Shown: positions 17,162 through 26,594 of the stretch, one piece after another
How positions within the stretch are numbered: the stretch's first letter is position 1
Layout of the letters: every line of letters starts with the position of its first letter
NCBI RefSeq assembly: GCF_009738185.1
Contig: NZ_CP046509.1
Coordinates: 2,731,501-2,795,500, forward strand
Reading direction: 5' to 3'
DNA length: 64,000 nucleotides
Source: Erwinia sorbitola
GTDB taxonomy: Bacteria; Pseudomonadota; Gammaproteobacteria; Enterobacterales; Enterobacteriaceae
Made by a program: the position numbers and the translations under genes
Notes under the pieces: generated by a model
The model's input: only the letters and a program-made list of their open reading frames with translations
Databases searched by the model: none
What the model was told of the DNA's origin: nothing

Positions 17162-18400
17162 TTAACTGACGGGTTTTGCCTGCTCGGCGGTTAATGCGGC
17201 GATGCGGGTGATAACCCTCACTGCCTGCTCCATATTATCCAGCGAGGCAAATTCATGCCGGCCATGATAGTTATAGCCACCGGTAAACAGATTCGGACAG
17301 GGCAAGCCCATAAATGAGAGCTGTGCGCCGTCCGTGCCGCCGCGTATTGGTTTGACCTGCGGGGTAATATCGCAGTCGCGCATCGCCTGAAGTGCCACTT
17401 CGATACTCTGCGGACAGGCTTCAACCTGCTCACGCATATTGTAGTAGCTGTCTTCAATCACCAGTTCGAAAGCAGCTGGCGCGGGCACTGTTTTCTGCAA
17501 ACGCGCTGCAATATCTGCCAGCAGCTGTTTGCGTGCTTCAAAACCGCTGCGGGCAAAATCGCGCACGATATAGTGCAGCTCGGCGCGATCCACGCTGCCT
17601 TTAATCCCATGCAGATGGAAGAAACCTTCGTAGCCTGAGGTTTTTTCCGGCACCTGATCTTCCGGCACTTCACGGTGGAAGCGCATTGCCAGATCCAGCG
17701 CATTAACCATCACGCCTTTGGCAGTCCCCGGATGGACGTTATTCCCGCTGATTTTTACCGTTACCGAGGCTGCGTTAAAGTTCTCATATTCAAACTCGCC
17801 CATCCCCCCACCATCAACGGTATAGGCCCAGTCTGCGGCAAAGGCTGCCACGTCAAAATGCTGGGTTCCACGTCCGATTTCTTCATCCGGGGTAAAGGCC
17901 ACGCGCACCTCGCCGTGGGCAACGTTTCCGGAGGTCAGATGCGCCAGGGCGGTCATAATTTCAGCGATGCCGGCTTTATCATCTGCACCCAGCAGCGTTT
18001 TACCGTCGGTGGTGATCAGCGTATGGCCGGTCAGCTCATGCAGAACCGGGAACATCACCGGCGACAAGATTTCATCACCAATACCGAGGGCGATATCGCC
18101 GCCACGATAGTTCTCAATCACCTGCGGATTGACATTTTTACCGGTGAAATCCGGCGACGTATCCATATGGGAGATAAAACCAATAACCGGTGTCGGCCAG
18201 CTGACGTTTGATGGCAGCGTCGCCATAACAATGCCACGGGTAGTGCAGCCAACATCCGTCAGCCCCAGCGCCCTTAGCTCATCACATAATCTTTGCGCCA
18301 GGCGCAGTTGCCCCTCAGTGCTGGGAACCTGACGAACATTAGCTTTTGATTGCGTATCAAAAGACACATAGTTTAAGAAGCGATCAAGTAAATTATTCAT
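17162..18400 (-). CDS. pepT: Peptidase T (tripeptidase)
   Basis: 412 residues, M20 metallopeptidase. It begins MNNLLDRFLNYVSFDTQSKAN as in E. coli PepT. Metal-binding segments are visible: IGFISHMDTSPDF, LLGADDKAGIAEIM, and TPDEEIGRG with the catalytic Glu. It releases the N-terminal residue from tripeptides in the cytoplasm using two zinc ions. It is a single gene between convergent and divergent neighbours. Confidence 0.96.
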   Translation of the reverse strand: MNNLLDRFLNYVSFDTQSKANVRQVPSTEGQLRLAQRLCDELRALGLTDVGCTTRGIVMATLPSNVSWPTPVIGFISHMDTSPDFTGKNVNPQVIENYRGGDIALGIGDEILSPVMFPVLHELTGHTLITTDGKTLLGADDKAGIAEIMTALAHLTSGNVAHGEVRVAFTPDEEIGRGTQHFDVAAFAADWAYTVDGGGMGEFEYENFNAASVTVKISGNNVHPGTAKGVMVNALDLAMRFHREVPEDQVPEKTSGYEGFFHLHGIKGSVDRAELHYIVRDFARSGFEARKQLLADIAARLQKTVPAPAAFELVIEDSYYNMREQVEACPQSIEVALQAMRDCDITPQVKPIRGGTDGAQLSFMGLPCPNLFTGGYNYHGRHEFASLDNMEQAVRVITRIAALTAEQAKPVS

Positions 18401-18489
18401 CTATCTTCCCTTTGGATGCCAACGCTTATTATGGGGAGCTGGACAATGTTAAATATTGTTTCAGGTCAGTTTAGTACGCTGACGCTGAA

Positions 18490-19050
18490 TTAACGTGGCG
18501 GATAATGGATGAGATCATAAAAACGCACTGGATAAATGCCTGGATTTCGATAGGCATGGGCGCGATCAGCGTTAAAACGCACCCCTTCGCCTGGCGCAAG
18601 AGACTGCCACTGAGCTGCAACCTGTAACTCAAGCTCACCTTCAATCACGATGACATGCTCAATCACACCCGGCTCGTGGGCGGAAGATTCACTCGATGCG
18701 CCGGGAGCCAGTTCAACCACCAGCATTTCAAAGTTAAGCGCGGCATCGAAGGGAAACAGCGGTAACGCCTGCATTGTATTATCTGCCGGAGAGTAACCCT
18801 GTAACTGCTGCTGACGACGTGGCGCGGCGCGGTCAACGGCAAGGGGTTCAATAAAGGCTGAAAACGGCAGATTAAATCCGGTGGCAATCTTCCACAGCGT
18901 GGCAATTGTCGGGCTGGATTCTCCGCGTTCGATTTGGCCGAGCATCGCTTTGCTCACACCGGTGGCTTCCGCCGCCTGTGCCAGGCTCCAGCCACGTTCG
19001 CGGCGATGGGTTTTCAGGGTGTGGGCCAGATGGTGTTGCAGCATATCCAT
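18490..19050 (-). CDS. sutR: XRE-cupin transcriptional regulator, SutR (YdcN)-like
   Basis: 186 residues. Residues about 8-65 are an XRE HTH (GWSLAQAAEATGVSKAMLGQ then IERGESSPTIATLWKIATG). The C-terminal cupin contains HEPGVIEHVIVIEGELEL and PGEGVRFNADRAHAYRN. The match to E. coli SutR (YdcN) is high in both halves. It is divergent from a BenE-family transporter, the same arrangement as ydcN-ydcO. Two dyads in the 105-bp divergent gap are probable operators. Confidence 0.85.
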   Translation of the reverse strand: MDMLQHHLAHTLKTHRRERGWSLAQAAEATGVSKAMLGQIERGESSPTIATLWKIATGFNLPFSAFIEPLAVDRAAPRRQQQLQGYSPADNTMQALPLFPFDAALNFEMLVVELAPGASSESSAHEPGVIEHVIVIEGELELQVAAQWQSLAPGEGVRFNADRAHAYRNPGIYPVRFYDLIHYPPR

Positions 19051-19089
19051 GTGTCATCTCCGTTTCACTTCTGACGAGTATAACTTCTT

Positions 19090-19129
19090 GTGCGTTATAA
19101 CGCACGATGCTAGTTTGTACGTTATAACG
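19090..19129. promoter_or_regulatory. Paired palindromic operators in the sutR/ydcO divergent region
   Basis: GTGCGTTATAACGCAC (19090-19105) is a perfect 16-bp palindrome. The core CGTTATAACG occurs again at 19120-19129, with dyad centres 27 bp apart. A weaker TATAAC sits at 19079. The repeated core in a divergent promoter region fits binding by the adjacent XRE regulator. Confidence 0.7.
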
Positions 19130-19155
19130 GTCATTACTTAGCTGCGGATTTCTCT

Positions 19156-20328
19156 ATGCGCCCACCTCTGACTTTGCGTCACCTGACGTTTCCTGCCGTC
19201 GTTGCCGGTTTTGTGGCGGTGCTGGTGGGCTATACCAGTTCTGCTGCGATTATTTTCCAGGCTGCTGAGGCTGCCGGAGCGAGCGCAGCGCAGATCGGCG
19301 GCTGGCTGACTATGCTCGGGCTGGCGATGGGCGTCACTACGCTGGGTCTCTCGCTCTGGTATCGCACCCCGGTGCTTACCGCCTGGTCAACGCCGGGTGC
19401 CGCTCTGCTGGTGACCAGCCTGCCCGGCACCTCGCTCAGTGAGGCAGTTGGCGTGTTTGTATTTGCCTCGGCGCTGATCTTTATTTGTGGCATTACCGGG
19501 CTGTTTGCCCGCCTGATGAACGCCATTCCGCAGGCGATTTCCGCTGCCATGCTGGCGGGGATTTTACTGCGCTTCGGCATGGATGCATTCGCCTCATTGC
19601 AGCTCAATTTCGCCCTGAGCGGCACCATGTGCCTGGTATATTTGCTGGCACGCCGCCTGGTTCCGCGCTATGCCATTGTTCTCACGCTGCTGGGCGGATT
19701 AGCCGTGGCGGCGCTTCAGGGGATCATTCATGTGACGCACACGCAAAGCCTGGTGATGCCGCAATTTATTGCCCCGCATTTCACCCTCTCCAGCCTGCTG
19801 GGCATCGGTATTCCGTTTTTTGTCGTTACCATGGCGTCACAAAACGCGCCGGGTATCGCCACCCTGAAAGCCCACGGCTATACGCTTCCGGTGTCACCGC
19901 TGATTGCCTGGACCGGGCTGACCGCCCTGCTGCTGGCGCCGTTCGGCGGCTTTACCGTCTGTATCGCCGCGATTACGGCAGCTATCTGTATGGGGCCGGA
20001 AGTGCACAGCGATGCGCAGCGCCGGTACTGGGCAGCGGCGGCGGCCGGCGTGTTTTATCTGCTGGCGGGAATATTTGGTGGGGCGATTGGCGGGATGTTT
20101 ACCGCGCTGCCGCTGGCGCTGATCCATACCATTGCCGGACTGGCTTTATTGGGCACTATTGCCGGGAGTCTGCAACGTGCATTAAATGAGGAGACGCAGC
20201 GAGACGCAGCGGTGATTACCTTTCTTATCACCGCTTCGGGAGTCACGCTGCTTGGGGTTGGCGCGGCATTCTGGGGATTAATCGGCGGAGTTATCGCCCA
20301 CCTGATCTTCTCGCTGCCCAAACGCTGA
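19156..20328 (+). CDS. ydcO: Benzoate/H+ symporter family protein (BenE, YdcO-like)
   Basis: 390 residues and very hydrophobic, with about 12 membrane segments. The BenE family is recognised from AVVAGFVAVLVGYTSSAAII at the start and QNAPGIATLKAHGY in the middle. It is an inner-membrane carrier; the actual substrate of YdcO-type proteins is unproven. It is divergent from the sutR-like gene and shares its operator region. Its last 51 bases overlap the 3' end of cobB on the other strand. Confidence 0.87.
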   Translation: MRPPLTLRHLTFPAVVAGFVAVLVGYTSSAAIIFQAAEAAGASAAQIGGWLTMLGLAMGVTTLGLSLWYRTPVLTAWSTPGAALLVTSLPGTSLSEAVGVFVFASALIFICGITGLFARLMNAIPQAISAAMLAGILLRFGMDAFASLQLNFALSGTMCLVYLLARRLVPRYAIVLTLLGGLAVAALQGIIHVTHTQSLVMPQFIAPHFTLSSLLGIGIPFFVVTMASQNAPGIATLKAHGYTLPVSPLIAWTGLTALLLAPFGGFTVCIAAITAAICMGPEVHSDAQRRYWAAAAAGVFYLLAGIFGGAIGGMFTALPLALIHTIAGLALLGTIAGSLQRALNEETQRDAAVITFLITASGVTLLGVGAAFWGLIGGVIAHLIFSLPKR

Positions 20329-21189
20329 GGACACATCGGCACCCGAGCGAACGGGCCTGGCGATATTCTCCAGCAGATCATGTACCCAGTCAGGTACCAC
20401 TTCGCTGGCCAGCCCGTACTGTTTTTCTTCGAACTCGCTGCCTACCTGGCTGGGTTCAAGGTTGAGTTCCACGGTGTGAGCGCCCTGTAAACGCGCTTCA
20501 TGTACAAAGCCCGCCGCCGGATAAACATGGCCTGAAGTGCCAATCGCCACAAAGTAGTCAGCCTGTGCCAGCGCCTGGTAGATCTCATCCATCTGTAGTG
20601 GCATTTCACCAAACCACACCACGTGCGGGCGCAGCACCGACGGGAACTGGCAGCAGTGGCAGCGGTCGTCAGGTTTCACATCCTCGGTCCATTGCAGGAT
20701 CTGACCACTGCTGGCGCAGCGCACTTTAAGCAGCTCACCGTGCATATGGATTACGTTGCGGTTTCCGGCACGCTCATGCAGGTTGTCGATATTCTGCGTC
20801 ACCAGCAGAAAATGGTCGCCAAGAGCCGCTTCCAGTTCTGCCAGCGCCAGATGTGCTGCATTGGGTTTGATATCGTCCTGCTGAAGCTGACGGCGGCGAG
20901 CGTTGTAGAAGTCCTGCACCATCAGTGGATTACGGCTGAATCCTTCCGGCGTGGCAACGTCTTCAACTTTATGCTCTTCCCATAAACCATCTGCTGCACG
21001 GAAAGTCCGGATGCCGGACTCAGCGGATATCCCTGCTCCTGTCAGAACCACCACGTATGGCAGCGGATGCCGGGCAATTTCAATATTACGATCGCGTTCG
21101 AAAATGCGCTGACGGAAACGCTGGTGAACCTGGCGTCGGGTCTTCTTATAGCGTGCCAGCCTTAAGCGGCGACGGGGTGTGCGCATCAT
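20278..21189 (-). CDS. cobB: NAD-dependent protein deacylase CobB
   Basis: About 303 residues from ATG 21189, preceded by AGAGGAT. The sirtuin core is intact: GAGISAESGIRTFR, TQNIDNLHERAG, the catalytic His in IHMHGELLKV, and FGEMP. FYNARRR carries the Tyr and Arg that give this class its desuccinylase activity. A basic N-terminal extension (TPRRRLRLARYKKTRRQVHQ) corresponds to the long CobB isoform of enterics. The C-terminus runs about 25 residues beyond the E. coli end and overlaps ydcO. Here cobB follows lolE directly; nagK, present in between in E. coli, is absent. Confidence 0.95.
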   Translation of the reverse strand: MMRTPRRRLRLARYKKTRRQVHQRFRQRIFERDRNIEIARHPLPYVVVLTGAGISAESGIRTFRAADGLWEEHKVEDVATPEGFSRNPLMVQDFYNARRRQLQQDDIKPNAAHLALAELEAALGDHFLLVTQNIDNLHERAGNRNVIHMHGELLKVRCASSGQILQWTEDVKPDDRCHCCQFPSVLRPHVVWFGEMPLQMDEIYQALAQADYFVAIGTSGHVYPAAGFVHEARLQGAHTVELNLEPSQVGSEFEEKQYGLASEVVPDWVHDLLENIARPVRSGADVSSAFGQREDQVGDNSAD

Positions 21190-21272
21190 CAAATCCTCTA
21201 ATCCTTAATATGCAGGAATGCTGCACCGTATGGTGCAAAGGCATCTCCCTGATAATAACGGGTGATTAAGCC

Positions 21273-21352
21273 GGGCGCACTGAGAGTCTGCTGATATTCT
21301 TATTGTCAGCATCAGGAAAGCACCGTTCCCTGATATGCCTCACAGTGCGCCC
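21273..21352. repeat. 80-bp structured palindromic element between lolE and cobB
   Basis: GGGCGCACTG (21273-21282) is complementary to CAGTGCGCCC (21343-21352). After an A.A mismatch the pairing continues with GAG/CTC. The enclosed sequence can form two hairpins, TGCTGA...TCAGCA and ATCAGG...CCTGAT. The whole folds as a three-way junction. There is no T-tract, so it is not a simple terminator. It lies 6 bases after the end of lolE. Confidence 0.6.
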
Positions 21353-21358
21353 CGCGCT

Positions 21359-22603
21359 TTACTGGCCACTGAGCACTCTGGCCGGATCGATACGGCTGGC
21401 GCGGCGTGCCGGATACCAGCTTGCCAGCAGACTCAGCAGCAGCGAGGTCACCAGCACAATAGCCACATCACGCCAGTGCAGCTCCGACGGCAGGAAATCA
21501 ATAAAGTAGATATCCCCGGAGAGGAAATGATAGCCGGTCAGCGCTTCAATCCCGTGAATGATGGGTGTCAGATTAAGAGCAGCCAGCACGCCGACCACCA
21601 CGCCGCTGACGCTCCCCACCAGCCCGGCCAGCAGGCCATACCAGATGAAAATAGCGCGGATCAGGCCATCTTTCGCTCCGAGAGTGCGCAGCACGGCAAT
21701 ATCGCTGCTTTTATCTTTTACTGCCATCACCAGGGTAGAGACAATATTGAAGCAGGCGACGCCGATAACCAGCACCATCGCCAGATACATAATGGCGCGG
21801 ATCATCTGAATATCGCGGTACATATAGCCGTAAGTCCCCACCCAGCTGCGAATATAGACATAAGCGTTGGTGACTTCCCCCGCCTTGCGAACCAGGCTCA
21901 CTGCATTGAAGGGGTCAGTCGCTTTGATGGCGATGCCGGTAACACTTTCTCCCATACCCAGCAGCTGCTGTGCATCGGCCAGCGGTACCAGGGCCAGGCT
22001 GTGATCGAGCATACCGCTCAATTTAAGAATGCCGGTGACCTGGAGACGTACCCGCTTCGGCTGTAACAGTTTATGCCCGGCGTCACTGTTCGGGATCATA
22101 ATCGTCAGCCAGTCGCCCTGTTTTACCTTCAGGCTGGTGGCTACCCCCTGCCCCAGCAGGATCTGCTGTTTGCCCGCGCCAAAGCTCTGCCAGGCATCGC
22201 CCTGTACATAGGAAGGCAGCGCACTGAGCCGCCCCTCCTGCTGCGGATCAACACCTTTCACCTGAACCGCCTGGAGCTTGCTGCCGCTCTCGATCAGCCC
22301 GGTGAAGTTAATATAGGGTGCCGCTGCGGCAATGCCGGGGATCCGCTCCATCTTCGGTATCAGCCCCTGCCAGCCGGTAAAGGGCTGGTTGACCGGCTCT
22401 ATTTCGCCATGGGGCACCACGGCCAGAATGCGATTATTCAGTTCGCGCTCAAAGCCATTCATGGCGCTCAGACCCACAATCAATACCGCCACGCCGAGCG
22501 CAATACCAACCGTTGAGATCACCGAAATCAGCGAGACCATGCCTCCGCGCCGACGGCCACGGCTGAAGCGCAGGCCGAGCAGAAGAGAGAGAGAACCCGC
22601 CAT
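21359..22603 (-). CDS. lolE: Lipoprotein-releasing system permease LolE
   Basis: 414 residues. An N-terminal membrane helix (MVSLISVISTVGIALGVAVLIVGL region) precedes a large periplasmic domain, and three C-terminal membrane helices follow (from about residue 270). This is the MacB/LolC-E topology. LolE binds outer-membrane lipoproteins in the inner membrane and, with LolC and LolD, hands them to LolA. Its start overlaps the lolD stop by one base. Confidence 0.95.
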   Translation of the reverse strand: MAGSLSLLLGLRFSRGRRRGGMVSLISVISTVGIALGVAVLIVGLSAMNGFERELNNRILAVVPHGEIEPVNQPFTGWQGLIPKMERIPGIAAAAPYINFTGLIESGSKLQAVQVKGVDPQQEGRLSALPSYVQGDAWQSFGAGKQQILLGQGVATSLKVKQGDWLTIMIPNSDAGHKLLQPKRVRLQVTGILKLSGMLDHSLALVPLADAQQLLGMGESVTGIAIKATDPFNAVSLVRKAGEVTNAYVYIRSWVGTYGYMYRDIQMIRAIMYLAMVLVIGVACFNIVSTLVMAVKDKSSDIAVLRTLGAKDGLIRAIFIWYGLLAGLVGSVSGVVVGVLAALNLTPIIHGIEALTGYHFLSGDIYFIDFLPSELHWRDVAIVLVTSLLLSLLASWYPARRASRIDPARVLSGQ

Positions 22604-23307
22604 CAGAAGCTACCTGCCAGTTTGACTTGATCACTGAGCTGGCCGTCGCGCATTTCCATCTGACGCTGCATCCGTTTTGCCAGGTGAAGATCGTGGGTCA
22701 CCACCAGAAATGCCGTGCCCTGGCGCTGGTTCAGTTCGTTAAGCAGGTCAAAGATGGCATCGGCGTTACGCGCATCGAGGTTACCGGTAGGCTCATCGGC
22801 CAGCACCAGGCGCGGGTTATTGACCAGCGCACGGGCGATAGCCACACGCTGACGCTCACCGCCGGATAGCTCTGAAGGACGGTGCGCCGCGCGGTGATCC
22901 AGGCCAACGGCCTTAAGCATATCGATAGCTCTCTTTTGAGCTTCTGCTTTGGCGGTCTGGCCAATCAGCAGCGGCATTGCTACGTTTTCCAGCGCGCTGA
23001 AGTCCGGCAACAGATGGTGGAACTGGTAGATAAAGCCCAGTTCGCGGTTACGCAGCCCGGCTTTTGCCCCTGAGGACATACTGTTCAGCGACTGGCCGTC
23101 GAACACCACCTCACCAGAGGTAGGCGTATCCAGCCCGCCCATCAGGTGCATCAGGGTACTTTTCCCCGAGCCGGAACTGCCGACAATCGCGACCATTTCG
23201 CCAGGCTGTACGCTGAAGGTAACGTTGCGCAGGACATCGGTCTGCACGCTGCCTTCCTGATAGCGTTTACACAGGTTGTCGCACTGCAACAGGATCTTGT
23301 TACTCAT
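22603..23307 (-). CDS. lolD: Lipoprotein-releasing ABC ATPase LolD
   Basis: 234 residues from ATG 23307 (MSNKILLQCDNLCKRYQEG), the normal LolD start; an upstream extension of 25 codons lies inside lolC and is rejected. Walker A GSSGSGKST, signature LSGGERQRVAIARALVNNP and Walker B LVLADEPTGNLD are intact, as is the LolD-specific YQFHHLLPDFSALENV. It powers lipoprotein release. It overlaps lolC by 8 bases and lolE by 1 base. Confidence 0.96.
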   Translation of the reverse strand: MSNKILLQCDNLCKRYQEGSVQTDVLRNVTFSVQPGEMVAIVGSSGSGKSTLMHLMGGLDTPTSGEVVFDGQSLNSMSSGAKAGLRNRELGFIYQFHHLLPDFSALENVAMPLLIGQTAKAEAQKRAIDMLKAVGLDHRAAHRPSELSGGERQRVAIARALVNNPRLVLADEPTGNLDARNADAIFDLLNELNQRQGTAFLVVTHDLHLAKRMQRQMEMRDGQLSDQVKLAGSF

Positions 23308-24499
23308 AACGTAAAGCCTCAGCGGGTTGAACGGCGGCCGCGCGCCAGGAAGGATAAAGCGTTGACAACAGAGCCACAACAATCGCCGTCAGGGTGATAG
23401 TGGCGACCTGAGTCAGGGAAATTTCAACCGGCAGCGCGGCACCATCAAGGAAGGCACCGATCACCGGCATCAGGTTATTCAGCTGGCTTGCCAGCAGTAC
23501 GCCGAGCAGTGCGCCGATCAGCGCGCCAACAATGCCTGCCGTGGCGCCCTGCACCATAAATACGGCAACAATCTGGCGGCGGGTGAGGCCCTGGGTTTGC
23601 AGAATCGCCACTTCGCCCTGCTTCTCCATAATCAGCAGGCCAAGTGAGGTGACGATATTAAAGGCAGCCACGGCGACGATCAGACTAAGCAGCAGCCCCA
23701 TCATATTTTTTTCCATTTTCACCGCCTGGAACAGCTCACCTTTGCGCTCGCGCCAGTCTTTCCATACCAGCCCTTGCGGCAGAGTCTGCTGGCTGACGCT
23801 GTCTACCTGTAACGGTTTTTCCAGCCACAGACGCCAGCCGGTAATATTGCCTGCCGGGTAGCGCATCAGGCGCGAGGCGTCCTGCTGGTTAACCAGAATC
23901 TGGTAACCATCGACATCACTATTGGAAGCAAAGGTGCCAATAATGGTAAACAGGCGCTGGCTGGGAATGCGCCCCATCGGGGTAAACTGGCTGGCGGAAG
24001 GCACCATCAGACGCACCTGATCGCCACTCTTCACGCCAAGCTGGCCTGCCAGCTGCTCACCGACAATCACATTGTACTGCCCTGATTGCAGCTGTTGCTG
24101 GCGCACGCTGATGAGGAATGGCGATAACGGGTCGGGTTCATCGGGATTAATACCCAGCATCACCCCCACGCCAACGCTGCGCGCGCTCTGCATCACGACC
24201 TCGCCGGTAGTCAGCGGAGTGATACGACTGATGCCGTTAAGATGCAGGCTGCTGGCAGGCTGCTGCTGTGGATTAATCGATCCGGCCTCGCTGGTAATCA
24301 ATGCCTGCGGCATCAGGCCAAGCGTATTTTTTTCCAGCTCATGCTCAAGGCCATTCATTACCGACAGCACAGTCACCAGCGCCATCACACCCAGCGTAAT
24401 TCCGATAGCGGAAAGCCAGGAAACAAACCGCCCGAAGCGGTCAGTACCACGCCCGCGCATATAGCGCAGACCAATAAATAAGGCGACAGGTTGATACAT
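23300..24499 (-). CDS. lolC: Lipoprotein-releasing system permease LolC
   Basis: 399 residues from ATG 24499 (MYQPVALFIGLRYMRGR), exactly the E. coli length. It has one N-terminal helix, a periplasmic domain that binds LolA, and three C-terminal helices. ASQFTPMGRIPSQRLF, the region corresponding to the LolA-binding hook, is conserved. It is the first gene of the lolCDE operon and is essential in E. coli. Confidence 0.96.
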   Translation of the reverse strand: MYQPVALFIGLRYMRGRGTDRFGRFVSWLSAIGITLGVMALVTVLSVMNGLEHELEKNTLGLMPQALITSEAGSINPQQQPASSLHLNGISRITPLTTGEVVMQSARSVGVGVMLGINPDEPDPLSPFLISVRQQQLQSGQYNVIVGEQLAGQLGVKSGDQVRLMVPSASQFTPMGRIPSQRLFTIIGTFASNSDVDGYQILVNQQDASRLMRYPAGNITGWRLWLEKPLQVDSVSQQTLPQGLVWKDWRERKGELFQAVKMEKNMMGLLLSLIVAVAAFNIVTSLGLLIMEKQGEVAILQTQGLTRRQIVAVFMVQGATAGIVGALIGALLGVLLASQLNNLMPVIGAFLDGAALPVEISLTQVATITLTAIVVALLSTLYPSWRAAAVQPAEALRYE

Positions 24500-25160
24500 A
24501 ACATCCGTCTTTCTAATGGCAGCCAACAATTGGCAAGGATAATAAAGGTTACTACCGCGTTATGGAACCACTAAGCCTCTGAGGCCGCACATTGTTTTGT
24601 TAATGTGCTGAAATGCTGTTAGCGCTTTCACCGGCAGCCCGTATCACGTTCGCCGCAGAATGCGCTGTTTTAACCCACACCGGCTAAGGTGATTACATTG
24701 AAGAGTTGGGTGGAATTAAGCCCGGTGATTGTCAGTGTGGCCACGGAGGGCAGATAGCGTCAGAGCCTGCCCGCCAATGTGATGATGTTCTTTTTATGAT
24801 TCAGCTCAGTGAGTTAGCATAGCCAGGAATTTTCTCAAACAATCAGAAATAGCGTTTTTTTAATCGATCGCTGCTGCTTTTTGCGCTATATGTGGCATCA
24901 CATAACGACTCTGTCCGGTAAAAGGTTAACAGTGCTAACGGATCAAGTAGCGTATGTGATAGTCAGGCGAACCTGATGCAATTTTGCTAATAACGAGACC
25001 AGGAATAGTCTCAATAAATTGCTTTAAGCCGGGTTGTCACGTATGTTGTGGGCGCGTCATTTTGTGCCAATCCTCTGTTGTCGATCTGCTCTATACCTTT
25101 AGCCAGCCAGAAACTCGAACGTTTCGAGAGTGACACGTTTTAACCGCCCTGAGCCTTAAG
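24500..25160. other. Intergenic region between lolC and the diguanylate cyclase
   Basis: This 661-bp gap holds no convincing gene. GCACATT/AATGTGC (24587-24593 and 24602-24608) forms a hairpin. Promoters for divergent lolC and the cyclase must lie here, but I could not identify them with confidence. In E. coli the mfd side of this junction begins here; the ancestral neighbour is missing. Confidence 0.5.
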
Positions 25161-26555
25161 ATGCCAAAAAATAAATATAATATTAACCAGGCCATCATCT
25201 TATTTGCCCTTGCCATGCTGCTGTCAACCATTGGCCTGGAATCACGCAATTTAGCCTCACTGTCACTCTTCTGGCCCAGCAATGCCATTTTGCTGGGGTT
25301 GCTGATCCGCTTTCCCGCGCTGGATAAACCCAGCACGCTGTTAATCCTCTTTCTGGGTATGTTCACGGCCGATATCCTTTATGGCACCCCGGTGGTGATT
25401 GCCATGGGGCTTGATGCCGCCAATATTCTGTTTATCGCTACTGGCCGCTGGGTATTACTGAGTAACCATTTTACGCGTGGACACTCCCGCCGCCTGCAGG
25501 CGCTGCTGCACGTCTTCCCTGCTTCTCTACTGGGTGCTGCGGTATGTGCGCTGGCCGGGGCGATTGTCAGCGAACACTACTTTGAAGATGAGCTTTTTCA
25601 GGCCTGGTTCTCGTGGTTCTCCGAACAGATGTCAACATCGATTCTGCTGCTGCCGCTGGTTATCAGCCTGCCGCGTCGTGATGAACTGGCCCAGCTGGCG
25701 AGCGCACTGCGCGAAAGTACCGTGCTGCCGATTCTGGCACTGGTGCTGACCACTATCACCGGAATCTGGGTGGGCGGTGGCGGCAGTCTGATCTATCCGC
25801 TACCGGCACTGTTGTGGTGTGCCATCAGCTATCCGCTGTTTATTACCTGTTTCCTGACGCTGATAACCGGTATCAGCGAGATCATTCTGGTGGCAGGTAA
25901 CGTGCTCAATATTCAGGGAAAGGACGATCTTTTCCGCATCGACAGCCTCTCATCTGCCCGTCTCGGGGTGGCGGCGATGCTGATCAGTCCGCTGATTGTT
26001 GCTCTGAGCACCGCCTCAAATAAAAAACTGGTGGCGCGCATCACTAAACGAGCCGACTACGACTTCCTGACCGGGGCGCTGACACGTAGCGGGCTGGCTT
26101 CGAAACTTGAGTCGCTGGTTACCCCACGTCACCGCCCTAAGGGATTTTTTGGCGCAGTTTTTGTGATTGATATCGATCGTTTCAAGAATATTAATGATAC
26201 CTACGGCCATGCCAGCGGCGATTATGTGCTGGCAAAAACGGTGGAGTGCATTCGCCAGGGATTGCAGCAGTCGGCGCTGGTGTGCAGGATGGGCGGAGAG
26301 GAATTTCTGGTCATAATAGAGGGAATTTCGCAGCCGCGCGCGTTTCTGTTAGCCAATCGCCTGCGGCACAGCATTGAGGAGAACGTCATCATGCTTGACG
26401 GTAATAATCTCAGCGTCACCGCCAGTATTGGTATCAGCGCGCTGAATATTAATAACGTTAACAGCCTGGATGAGTCAATTACCCGGGCCGATGAGCAGCT
26501 CTATATTGCTAAAAGCAGTGGGCGAAATCAGGTTCGCCCGGAGTTTGTTCTGTAG
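25161..26555 (+). CDS. Diguanylate cyclase with MASE1-type membrane sensor
   Basis: 464 residues. About eight membrane segments fill residues 8-285 with a MASE1-like pattern (LSLFWPSNAILLGLLIRFPA). The GGDEF domain follows: FVIDIDRFKNINDTYGHASGD, the active site MGGEEF (GGEEF at 378-382), and ADEQLYIAKSSGRNQ. It makes cyclic di-GMP, which controls motility and exopolysaccharide. The position five residues before GGEEF reads QQSA instead of RxxD, so the product-inhibition site is missing. It stands alone. Confidence 0.9.
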   Translation: MPKNKYNINQAIILFALAMLLSTIGLESRNLASLSLFWPSNAILLGLLIRFPALDKPSTLLILFLGMFTADILYGTPVVIAMGLDAANILFIATGRWVLLSNHFTRGHSRRLQALLHVFPASLLGAAVCALAGAIVSEHYFEDELFQAWFSWFSEQMSTSILLLPLVISLPRRDELAQLASALRESTVLPILALVLTTITGIWVGGGGSLIYPLPALLWCAISYPLFITCFLTLITGISEIILVAGNVLNIQGKDDLFRIDSLSSARLGVAAMLISPLIVALSTASNKKLVARITKRADYDFLTGALTRSGLASKLESLVTPRHRPKGFFGAVFVIDIDRFKNINDTYGHASGDYVLAKTVECIRQGLQQSALVCRMGGEEFLVIIEGISQPRAFLLANRLRHSIEENVIMLDGNNLSVTASIGISALNINNVNSLDESITRADEQLYIAKSSGRNQVRPEFVL

Positions 26556-26594
26556 CGGGCCAGGCAGCCTGACCCGTACTTACCGCATATTCAG

